Shown here: positions 26,719-34,031 of the stretch, piece after piece | How the letters are laid out: each line of letters opens with the position of its first letter | Numbering within the stretch: the stretch's first letter is position 1 | DNA from: Pseudomonas gregormendelii | Lineage (GTDB): Bacteria > Pseudomonadota > Gammaproteobacteria > Pseudomonadales > Pseudomonadaceae | NCBI RefSeq assembly: GCF_017114825.1 | Contig: NZ_JADEVO010000018.1 | Coordinates: 1-64,000, forward strand | Reading direction: 5' to 3' | DNA length: 64,000 bases | Position numbers and translations under genes: made by a program | The notes under the pieces: generated by a model | The model's input: the letters and a program-made list of their open reading frames with translations, nothing else | Told to the model about the DNA's origin: nothing | Database searches by the model: none

Positions 26719-28095
26719 TCAGCACTCCACCCAGCTCACGGCCAGGCCGCCCCGTGAAGTCTCTTTGTATTTGTCGTGCATGTCGGCGCCGGTATCGCGC
26801 ATGGTGCGGATGACCCGGTCGAGGGAAATGAAGTGCTTGCCATCACCGCGCAGCGCCATTTGCGTGGCATTGATCGCCTTGACGGCGGCGATCGCGTTGC
26901 GTTCGATGCAGGGCACCTGAACCAGTCCGCCCACCGGGTCGCAGGTCAGGCCAAGGTTGTGTTCCAGACCGATTTCGGCCGCGTTCTCCAGTTGCTCCGG
27001 CGTCGCGCCCAGCACGTCCGCCAAGCCGGCAGCCGCCATGGCGCAGGCAGATCCGACCTCTCCCTGACAGCCGACTTCGGCACCGGAGATGGACGCATTT
27101 TTCTTGCACAGAATGCCTACCGCGGCCGCGCCGAGAAAAAAGGCGACCACGTCGTCATCGGACGCGTCCGGATTGAATTTCATGTAGTAGTGCAGCACCG
27201 CCGGGATGATCCCCGCCGCGCCATTGGTCGGCGCCGTGACCATGCGCCCGCCGGCAGCGTTCTCTTCGTTGACGGCGAGGGCGAACAGGTTGACCCACTC
27301 CATGGCGGACAGCGTGGAAGTGATGACATTGGGCTTGCCGATTTCCAGCAGGGCACGGTGCAATTTCGCCGCCCGACGTGGCACGTTCAGGCCGCCCGGC
27401 AGGATGCCCTCGTGACGCAGGCCCTGCTCGACGCATTCGCGCATCACCGACCAGATATGCAGCAGGCCCTGGCGAATCTCGGCTTCGCTGCGCCAGGCCA
27501 GTTCGTTGGCCATCATCAGCTCGGAAACCCGCAGGCCGTTCTGGTTACACAGCTTGAGCAATTCGGCGGCGCTGGAGAAGTCGTAAGGCAATACGACGTC
27601 GCTGGACGGTGCGATGCCCGACTCGGCCTCGGCCGCCTCGATGATGAAACCGCCGCCTATCGAGTAATACGTCTGCTCGGCCAGTTCGCCGGTTTCGCCG
27701 AAGGCGGTCAGGGACATCGCGTTGGGGTGGTAAGGCAGGCTCTCGTCGAGCAGCAGCAGGTCGGTTTGCCAGTCGAAGGCTATGGTGGTTTTCCCGGCCA
27801 GCTTCAGCTCGCGGGTTTTCAACAGTGTGTTGATCCGGTCTTCGATGCAGTTCGGGTCGATGCTGTCTGGCCACTCGCCCATCAGCCCCATCACGCACGC
27901 GCGGTCGGTGGCATGGCCGACGCCGGTGGCCGACAGGGAGCCATAGAGGCGAATTTGCACACGACGAACGGCGTCGAGCAGATTCTGGTCCTGCAGGCTC
28001 TGGGCGAAGGTTGCCGCAGCGCGCATGGGACCGACGGTGTGGGAGCTGGACGGGCCGATGCCGACTTTGAAGAGATCAAATACACTGATAGCCAT
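26719..28095 (-). CDS. sdaA: L-serine ammonia-lyase, iron-sulfur type
   Basis: A 458-residue single-chain serine deaminase converting L-serine to pyruvate and ammonia. The N-terminal half begins [20 protein letters not shown]. The iron-sulfur cysteines are in [19 protein letters not shown] and [14 protein letters not shown]. The ATG at 28095 gives the normal family start; the frame runs 20 codons further upstream without family similarity. It is divergent from a LysR regulator likely to control it, and followed by sdaC. Confidence 0.96.
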   Translation of the reverse strand: MAISVFDLFKVGIGPSSSHTVGPMRAAATFAQSLQDQNLLDAVRRVQIRLYGSLSATGVGHATDRACVMGLMGEWPDSIDPNCIEDRINTLLKTRELKLAGKTTIAFDWQTDLLLLDESLPYHPNAMSLTAFGETGELAEQTYYSIGGGFIIEAAEAESGIAPSSDVVLPYDFSSAAELLKLCNQNGLRVSELMMANELAWRSEAEIRQGLLHIWSVMRECVEQGLRHEGILPGGLNVPRRAAKLHRALLEIGKPNVITSTLSAMEWVNLFALAVNEENAAGGRMVTAPTNGAAGIIPAVLHYYMKFNPDASDDDVVAFFLGAAAVGILCKKNASISGAEVGCQGEVGSACAMAAAGLADVLGATPEQLENAAEIGLEHNLGLTCDPVGGLVQVPCIERNAIAAVKAINATQMALRGDGKHFISLDRVIRTMRDTGADMHDKYKETSRGGLAVSWVEC

Positions 28096-28138
28096 GCTAA
28101 AGCCTATACAAGCAATGGAAGAGAAATCGCTGCCATTT

Positions 28139-28187
28139 TTGTAGGACAAGCGCAATGTCGGCGATACTGCCCACCTCGGTCCTACAA
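28139..28187. promoter_or_regulatory. inverted repeat in the sdaA-LysR promoter region
   Basis: TTGTAGGAC (28139-28147) and GTCCTACAA (28179-28187) are perfect inverted arms in the 135-bp divergent intergenic region. A further TTCCTAC follows at 28199-28205. This is the place and style for a LysR binding site, but the spacing of 31 bp is longer than the usual T-N11-A box. Confidence 0.5.
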
Positions 28188-28230
28188 GACCAACGAAATT
28201 TCCTACTCAAGCCTTTAGCAGGACTAAACG

Positions 28231-29178
28231 ATGAGTCGTCAATTGCATGCTCAGACTTACGTCTGGTTGCACGTATTTTCCTGTGCCGCGCGGCACCTGT
28301 CGTTTACCCGATGTGCCGAAGAGCTGCATATCACGCCGGGTGCAGTCAGCCAGCAGATTCGGCAACTGGAAGAGCGCCTCGGATTCCGGCTGTTTCATCG
28401 ACGTGCCCGGGGCGTTGAATTGAGCGCAGAAGGCCAGCGATTGGCCATTACCGTGAACGAAGCGTACGGCAGCATCGATGCGGAATTGCGACGACTGGAC
28501 GCCGGAATGATCAGTGGCATCCTGCGGGTGCGCTCGATTCCATCGTTCCTCAGCAAATGGCTGACGCCTCGGCTGCCGCGTTTGCAGCAGCGCTTTCCGG
28601 ATATTCAGCTGCGGCTGGTGGCCGAGGACAGCAGCGTGCCGTTGCACGAAGGCGACTTCGACCTGGCGATCGACCTTAACGACGGCAGCTACCCGGGGTT
28701 GTTATCCACAACTCTGCTGGACGAGCAGATTTTCCCGGTCTGTGCCCCGGGCCTGTTGCGCGGCCGCCCGCCGCTGCACGGCCCGGCGGACCTGCTGCAC
28801 TTTCCGTTGCTGCACGACATCACCGCCTGGCGCGGCAGCTATGAATACGCGGAATGGGAGTTTTACCTCAACGCCATCGGCTTTGAAGGCGCAGACGTGC
28901 GGCGCGGGCATACCTTCAACCGCAACCACCTGACCATCGAAGCGGCGATTGCCGGCATGGGCGTGGCGATCGCGCGGCGTACCTTGCTCAATGACGAACT
29001 GGAACGCGGCACCTTGATCGTGCCGTTTGGTCTGGCGGTGCCCAACCATAAACGCTACGTGCTGCTCTATGCGCCTGGGGCGCTGAGTCACCCGGGCGTG
29101 CGGGCGGTACATGACTGGCTGGTGGAAGAGGCGGGGGTCTTTCGAAGCCTGCACCCGCTGGGCGAGCGGCAGATGTGA
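28231..29178 (+). CDS. LysR-family regulator, GcvA/DsdC-like
   Basis: A 315-residue regulator. The winged helix is HLSFTRCAEELHITPGAVSQ with QIRQLEERLGFRLFHRR, the GcvA/DsdC branch. The effector domain follows from about residue 95. Its divergent position next to sdaA-sdaC suggests control of serine catabolism. The start at 28231 follows AGCAGGA. Confidence 0.9.
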   Translation: MSRQLHAQTYVWLHVFSCAARHLSFTRCAEELHITPGAVSQQIRQLEERLGFRLFHRRARGVELSAEGQRLAITVNEAYGSIDAELRRLDAGMISGILRVRSIPSFLSKWLTPRLPRLQQRFPDIQLRLVAEDSSVPLHEGDFDLAIDLNDGSYPGLLSTTLLDEQIFPVCAPGLLRGRPPLHGPADLLHFPLLHDITAWRGSYEYAEWEFYLNAIGFEGADVRRGHTFNRNHLTIEAAIAGMGVAIARRTLLNDELERGTLIVPFGLAVPNHKRYVLLYAPGALSHPGVRAVHDWLVEEAGVFRSLHPLGERQM

Positions 29179-29379
29179 ACAGCCTGGGGGGCTGGAGCCT
29201 GGCTACCCAACTCCCGACCTTAACAGTGCTTTTGGCGGTTGTCCGGCTTTTTTTGCGAATAGATATTTATCTTTTTTTAGGGGTTGAAATGTTCTTCCGC
29301 CAGCCTGATTGTATAAGTAAGAGGTCACGGTGATGACGCCCAAGGCCTCTCGCGAGCTAGCTGAAATAAGGGATGAACT

Positions 29380-29787
29380 ATGCAAATCCAAGTCAACAGT
29401 GATAACCATATTCAAAGCAGCATCCGACTGGAGGAGTGGGTACGTACTACCATTGAGAGCACGCTCGAACGCTATGAAGAGGACCTGACCCGTGTCGAGG
29501 TTCATCTGCGGGACGAGAACGGCGACAAGCCCGGTCCCCACGATATGCGCTGCCAGCTGGAAGCGCGGCCAAAAGGCCATCAACCGATTTCCGTAACCCA
29601 CAAAGCCGACACCCTGGAGCAAGCCATCGATGGTGCGGCGGAAAAACTCGAACATGCGCTCGAGCACCTGTTCGGCAAACTGCGGGGCAAACCACGCGCC
29701 GCGATCGTGCCGTTCGAAAGGGTTCAGGCTGATGCACTGCTCGAAGACGAGTTTCTCGAGAACGAACAGGCTGCGCAAAACGGCTGA
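29380..29787 (+). CDS. HPF/RaiA-family ribosome-associated protein
   Basis: A 135-residue small protein with the beta-alpha fold of ribosome hibernation factors: MQIQVNSDNHIQSSIRLEEW, then LTRVEVHLRDENGDKPGPHD, then HKADTLEQAIDGAAEKLEHAL. It ends in an acidic tail. It differs from the main Hpf beside rpoN, so it is a stand-alone relative whose ribosome binding is inferred. AAGGGATGAACT precedes the ATG. A strong terminator follows. Confidence 0.85.
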   Translation: MQIQVNSDNHIQSSIRLEEWVRTTIESTLERYEEDLTRVEVHLRDENGDKPGPHDMRCQLEARPKGHQPISVTHKADTLEQAIDGAAEKLEHALEHLFGKLRGKPRAAIVPFERVQADALLEDEFLENEQAAQNG

Positions 29788-29818
29788 CGCCTGATGTGAT
29801 CTTTTTCCAGCCAACGAC

Positions 29819-29850
29819 AAACGGGCCTGCATATGCAGGCCCGTTTTTAT
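29819..29850 (+). terminator. intrinsic terminator of the HPF-like gene
   Basis: Perfect 14-bp arms AAACGGGCCTGCAT/ATGCAGGCCCGTTT are followed by further T. Starts 32 bp after the stop codon. Confidence 0.92.
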
Positions 29851-29954
29851 TTGGGTGGGGCGCGGACATTTCTGAGAGTGAGCTTGCTTCGGGGGCGGTC
29901 CGGGCGTTAGCGATAAGGTGAGGGATCTGTTATCCCGTGTCGTTCTCAGGTTTT

Positions 29955-29977
29955 TCGCGAGCAAGCTCGCTCCTACA
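29955..29977. repeat. REP core
   Basis: TCGCGAGCAAGCTCGCTCCT followed by ACA. A degenerate inverted partner is at about 29876-29895. Confidence 0.85.
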
Positions 29978-30023
29978 GAAGCACACAGCAGACTCAAGTC
30001 TCATCGAACTCTTTTGCGTATGA

Positions 30024-30042
30024 GAATATTTATCATTATTAT
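30024..30042 (-). promoter_or_regulatory. candidate Fur box
   Basis: Read on the minus strand, AATAATGATAAATATTCTC agrees with the 19-base Fur consensus at 15 positions. It lies 57 bp before the DUF3649 gene and heads an iron-uptake type operon. Confidence 0.8.
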
Positions 30043-30098
30043 TGGCGCCTGCTTAGCCGCGTGATGATCGCGCAGCTCCACTGTTTCAAGGCCGAAAC

Positions 30099-30404
30099 AT
30101 GAAAGTCAAAACCAGAGCGCTCCCCGTTTCCTATCGACTGGCGGTCACTTCGCGGGTGCTTGCCGCCGTGGTGGGTGGCTATGTGGTCGCCGCATTGGCC
30201 AGTGTCAGCGTGACCCTTTGGCTGCCGATGCCGCGCGCCGAAGCGGTGGTGACCGGGATGATGATCTCGTTTCTGGTGTACCTGTGCGCCGTGCTGTGGT
30301 GCTTTGCCTGCCGCAGTGCGTGGCAGGCCTGGTACGGCTTGATTGTTCCAGCCCTGGTGCTGGCGGCAGTTTCCGGTGTGGCTTACTGGATGGGGCGAGC
30401 ATGA
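30099..30404 (+). CDS. DUF3649 iron-uptake-associated membrane protein
   Basis: A 101-residue inner-membrane protein with three membrane segments (about 20-42, 50-70, 76-97). It resembles DUF3649 proteins that travel with PepSY and FecIR genes in pseudomonads. It starts 57 bp after a Fur box and its stop overlaps the next start (ATGA), so it is the first gene of the operon. The function is unknown. Confidence 0.85.
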   Translation: MKVKTRALPVSYRLAVTSRVLAAVVGGYVVAALASVSVTLWLPMPRAEAVVTGMMISFLVYLCAVLWCFACRSAWQAWYGLIVPALVLAAVSGVAYWMGRA

Positions 30405-31981
30405 AGGAAGGCTTTCGTCAGGCCATGGCCTGGGTCCATACGTGGACCGGGTTGCTCTTCGGCTGGCTGCTGTTCGCGATTTTCCTGACCGGCACACTCG
30501 CTTACTTCAACGACGAGATCAGTCACTGGATGCAGCCGGAGATTCCGACGCGTTCGGTCTCGTCGCAACACAGCCTCGATCTTGCCCAGCACTACCTGCA
30601 GGAGCACGCACCGGGAGCTTCGCGCTGGCTGATCGACCTGCCGAGCGCTCGTCAACCGGCACTGACGGTGCGCTGGCAACAGTCGCCCGCCAAGCGCGGT
30701 GAGCGTGGCCAGTTCAGTGAAAAAAGCCTCGACCCCCAAACCGGCACAGAAGTGCAGGAGCGGGAGACCCGTGGCGGCGACTTCTTCTATCGCTTCCATT
30801 TCCAGCTGCAGATGCCCCATCCGTGGGGCCGCTGGTTGTCGACGATCGCGGCCATGGTGATGTTCGTCGGCGTGATCACCGGGATCATCACCCACAAGAA
30901 AATCTTCAAGGACTTCTTCACCTTCCGCCCGCGCAAGGGCCAGCGTTCGTGGCTGGATGGCCACAACGCCGTGGGTGTGCTGGTGCTGCCTTTTTACCTG
31001 ATGATCAGCTATAGCAGCCTGGTGATTTTCATGGCGATGGTCATGCCGGCGAGCATTCTCGCTTCCTATAAAGGTGATGTGCGGGCGTTCTACGATGAGG
31101 TCTTTCCTGCCTCCAGCACGCCGGAGCTCGCCGGTGCCCCCGGTCAGTTGGCACCGATGGCGCCGCTGCTGGAGCGGGCGCGGGAGCAGTGGGCCGGAGG
31201 GCGTGTGGCGCGCTTGACGGTGAATAATCCGGGAGATGCCAATGCCTCGGTAGTGCTGGTGCGAGACGCTGCCGATCGGGTAGTGCACGATGTGAGCAGT
31301 GCCGTGACCTTCAATGGTGTGACCGGCCAACTGCTCAGTGCCACGCCTGAGCAACCGGCGGCGATGGCTGTCGCCGGGAGTTTCTACGGCTTGCATATGG
31401 GCCGTTTTGCCGGCCCGGTATTGCGTTGGCTGTACTTTATCTGCGGCCTGGCGAGCACGGCGGTGATTGGCACCGGGCTGGTGATCTGGCTAGGCAAGCG
31501 CCAACTCAAGCATGCAAAGAGTGGCGTGATGCCGTTCGAGTTGCGGCTGGTGGAAGTCCTGAACATTGCCAGCATGGCCGGGCTGACGGTCGCGGTGGCG
31601 GCGTTCTTCTGGGCCAACCGCCTGCTGCCAGTGCAAATGACTGGCCGAGCGGACTGGGAGATCAACAGCTTCTTTATCCTGTGGGGCTTGAGTGTGATTC
31701 ATGCCGGGACCCGCCCCGGGCGCACCGCCTGGGTTGAGCAACTGATTCTGGCTGCGCTGCTGTTCTGCGGCATTCCACTGCTCAATGCGCTGACCACCTC
31801 GCATCACCTCGTAGCGTCCCTGACCCAAGGTGATTGGGCGATGGCCGGATTTGACCTGGCGTGCCTGGGTAGCGGCCTGTTCCTGGCCTGGGCCGCATGG
31901 AAAATGCGCCGCAGCGGCCGGGTTGCAACCACTACCCGCCAGCGTGTACCTGCCGTCACCCTCAAGCGAGAGGCGAACTGA
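30401..31981 (+). CDS. PepSY-domain inner-membrane protein (iron-siderophore reductase-like)
   Basis: A 526-residue protein with a PepSY-associated TM architecture. The first helix is WVHTWTGLLFGWLLFAIFLT, the second follows near 147-170 (IAAMVMFVGVITGIITHKKI), and HNAVGVLVLPFYLMISYSSL comes next. The histidines in these helices could hold haem. Later helices lie in the C-terminal third. Related proteins reduce ferric siderophores in the periplasm or inner membrane. Overlaps DUF3649 by 4 bp and abuts DUF3325, which supports a single reductive module. Confidence 0.88.
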   Translation: MKEGFRQAMAWVHTWTGLLFGWLLFAIFLTGTLAYFNDEISHWMQPEIPTRSVSSQHSLDLAQHYLQEHAPGASRWLIDLPSARQPALTVRWQQSPAKRGERGQFSEKSLDPQTGTEVQERETRGGDFFYRFHFQLQMPHPWGRWLSTIAAMVMFVGVITGIITHKKIFKDFFTFRPRKGQRSWLDGHNAVGVLVLPFYLMISYSSLVIFMAMVMPASILASYKGDVRAFYDEVFPASSTPELAGAPGQLAPMAPLLERAREQWAGGRVARLTVNNPGDANASVVLVRDAADRVVHDVSSAVTFNGVTGQLLSATPEQPAAMAVAGSFYGLHMGRFAGPVLRWLYFICGLASTAVIGTGLVIWLGKRQLKHAKSGVMPFELRLVEVLNIASMAGLTVAVAAFFWANRLLPVQMTGRADWEINSFFILWGLSVIHAGTRPGRTAWVEQLILAALLFCGIPLLNALTTSHHLVASLTQGDWAMAGFDLACLGSGLFLAWAAWKMRRSGRVATTTRQRVPAVTLKREAN

Positions 31982-32308
31982 ATGCTGCTGGCCCTGTTGC
32001 TCTGCTACAGCGGTTTTACCGCGTTGTGTCTGTCGATGGACCGGCATCACGCCGAACTGCTCGGTCACAAGCCCACGGCGGGTCGCCGCAAGCTCCTGAA
32101 GCTGGCCGGTTGGTCGCTGCTGGCTGTTTCGCCATGGGTGCTGGTGAGCCGGATCGGTTGGGGCCTGGGCCTGGTCGAATGGTTTGCAGTACTGATGCTC
32201 AGCGCCTTGTTGCTGGTGCTTTTGTTGCCGTACCGCCCCCGCCTGGTGCTGGCGCTCGCAGGCCTGAGTCTGCTCGCCAGCCCTGTTGCCGTACTCGCGC
32301 AGTCATGA
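31982..32308 (+). CDS. DUF3325 membrane protein
   Basis: A 108-residue inner-membrane protein with about three hydrophobic segments and the DUF3325 pattern CYSGFTALCLSMDRHHAEL. The ATG immediately follows the stop of the PepSY gene, so expression is coupled. It is part of the same iron-reduction module. The function is unknown. Confidence 0.85.
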   Translation: MLLALLLCYSGFTALCLSMDRHHAELLGHKPTAGRRKLLKLAGWSLLAVSPWVLVSRIGWGLGLVEWFAVLMLSALLLVLLLPYRPRLVLALAGLSLLASPVAVLAQS

Positions 32309-32312
32309 CTCG

Positions 32313-32879
32313 ATGATCGGCCTCCCGCCCGAATCCAGTGAAGACGAACAACGAGGCGGGGGACGCGCGCATTTCCTGCAAGTGTTCCTGTCCCAGCGCT
32401 CGCAAATGGAGGCATTGGTAAGCCGGCGGGTGGGCTGTCGGGCGACGGCCGCCGATCTGGTGCAGGACTTGTTCCTGCGTTTCTGGCAGCGGCCATTGGT
32501 GCAGGTCGAGGAACTGAGTACCTACCTGCTGCGTTGTGCCGGCAACATTGCCATCGACCATTTGCGCAGCGAAGGCGCGCGGGTGCGCAGCAACGAGGGT
32601 TGGTTGCCGGAACAGCCGGACAGCCATGGCAGCGAGCCCGAGGCGGCGCTGGAAGCCGGCAATGATTTGCGCCACGTCGAGGCAGCGTTGCGCGCATTGC
32701 CCGAGCGCACGCGGCAGATTTTTCTGCTCAATCGCCTCCATGGGCGCAAATATGCGCAGATCGCCAAGGCCATGGGCCTGTCCCAGAGTGCCGTGGAAAA
32801 ACATATGATGCGCGCACTCGACGTCTGCAAGGCAAGCTTGCGGGACACCGAATTGCGCACGCCAGGGAAAGCACCGTGA
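32313..32879 (+). CDS. FecI-type ECF sigma factor
   Basis: A 188-residue extracytoplasmic-function sigma factor. Region 2 is ATAADLVQDLFLRFWQRP and YLLRCAGNIAIDHLRSE. Region 4 is LPERTRQIFLLNRLHGRKYA and MGLSQSAVEKHMMRAL. It should direct RNA polymerase to the siderophore receptor gene at 34032. The ATG at 32313 is used; an in-frame TTG lies 27 bp upstream. It overlaps the fecR-like gene through GTGA. Confidence 0.93.
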   Translation: MIGLPPESSEDEQRGGGRAHFLQVFLSQRSQMEALVSRRVGCRATAADLVQDLFLRFWQRPLVQVEELSTYLLRCAGNIAIDHLRSEGARVRSNEGWLPEQPDSHGSEPEAALEAGNDLRHVEAALRALPERTRQIFLLNRLHGRKYAQIAKAMGLSQSAVEKHMMRALDVCKASLRDTELRTPGKAP

Positions 32880-33865
32880 ACCACGCTGAACGTATCATTC
32901 CCACGCCGGCTCAGGAGCAGGCCGCCTACGCCTGGCTGAGCCTGTTGCATGACCATCCCAGCAGTGGCGACCAAGTGACCTTCAGTCACTGGCTGCAAGC
33001 CGATCCCGCCCACGCGGAGGCCTATGCCCAGGCCCAGGTGGTGTGGGAACTGAGCGAAGCACCGGCACGCACCCTGGCCGCCGAAGATGCGCTTGCCTTG
33101 AAGGGTTACCTCGATGCGATGAGTCGTTCCGGCCAGTACCCTGTGCGGCGCTGGGCCGGTGGCTTGGCAGTGGCGGCTTGTCTTTTGTTGATGGTCGGCA
33201 TGGGCGTCGGGTGGCAGCCGATGCGCTGGCTGGATGACCTGGGGGCGGACTATGTGTCGGCTCCGGGGGAGATCCGCACGGTGACGCTGGCTGATCAGTC
33301 CCAGGTGACGCTCGATGCAGACAGCGCCATCGCGGTGGATTTCACTGGTGGTGAACGGCACGTGCATTTGCGTCGCGGCGCCGGTTTTTTCAGTGTCGTT
33401 CATACCGGCGAGCCTTTTGTCGTCGACGCCGAACAAGGCCAGGCGCGGGTATTGGGCACGCAGTTCGAGGTACGCCTGCAACCCGTTGGCGCTCAGGTGA
33501 CGGTGCTGTCGGGGCGCGTCGGTGTCACGGCGCACAGGCAGGCTGCGCAGCAGATTGTCGGCGCGGGCCAGCAGCTGACTTACGGCGCCGGCGCAGCGCA
33601 GACACTCCATGGTGTGGACAGTGAAGCGCAACTGGCCTGGCGCCAGGGCTGGCTCAATTACTACAGGGCGCCACTGGCGGATGTGGTGAAAGACCTTGGA
33701 CGCTATTACCCGGGGCGGATCCTGTTACTGAACGATGAACTGGCGGCACGCCGGGTCAGCGGCAGCTTCCCAAGCAAGGATCCGCAGGCGGTGTTGAGTT
33801 CATTGCAGGGGGTGTTGGGGTTTGAGCAGACCCAGGTGTTCGGGCATCTGATTATTTTGCGGTAG
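32876..33865 (+). CDS. FecR-type sigma regulator
   Basis: A 329-residue anti-sigma/sigma-activating membrane protein. A cytoplasmic N-terminus (AYAWLSLLHDHPSSGDQVTF, FxxWLxxxPxHxxAYxxxxxxW) is followed by one membrane segment at about 98-115. The periplasmic FecR domain then contains GEIRTVTLADQSQVTLDADS and RVLGTQFEVR. The GTG start at 32876 overlaps the sigma stop. It would receive the signal from the receptor's N-terminal domain. Confidence 0.93.
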   Translation: MNHAERIIPTPAQEQAAYAWLSLLHDHPSSGDQVTFSHWLQADPAHAEAYAQAQVVWELSEAPARTLAAEDALALKGYLDAMSRSGQYPVRRWAGGLAVAACLLLMVGMGVGWQPMRWLDDLGADYVSAPGEIRTVTLADQSQVTLDADSAIAVDFTGGERHVHLRRGAGFFSVVHTGEPFVVDAEQGQARVLGTQFEVRLQPVGAQVTVLSGRVGVTAHRQAAQQIVGAGQQLTYGAGAAQTLHGVDSEAQLAWRQGWLNYYRAPLADVVKDLGRYYPGRILLLNDELAARRVSGSFPSKDPQAVLSSLQGVLGFEQTQVFGHLIILR

Positions 33866-33869
33866 AGCA

Positions 33870-33922
33870 AGATCAAAAGATCGTCCGAAGGCTCGGGCCG
33901 CGTTCGGACGATCTTTTGATCT
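33870..33922. repeat. 53-bp palindromic element, copy 2 (inverted)
   Basis: Perfect 20-bp arms AGATCAAAAGATCGTCCGAA and TTCGGACGATCTTTTGATCT surround a 13-base loop. Its reverse complement equals the 7171-7223 element at 51 of 53 positions. It starts 5 bp after the fecR-like stop and is likely its terminator. Confidence 0.88.
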
Positions 33923-34031
33923 TCTAGAAATATTTCAAAAATCAAGGTGAGGTAAAACCCCGCGCCATCCGTGTAGTGACTGAAACTGCGAGTCATTCGC
34001 ATCCGTTGCGGTTCTACACAGGTCATGAGCA

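Larger units (their letters stand above)
29788..30098. other. 311-bp intergenic region: terminator, REP and Fur box
   Basis: It contains the terminator of the HPF-like gene, a degenerate REP core near 29876-29895, an intact REP core at 29955-29977, and a Fur-box-like promoter element (30024-30042). No gene is visible. Confidence 0.8.
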
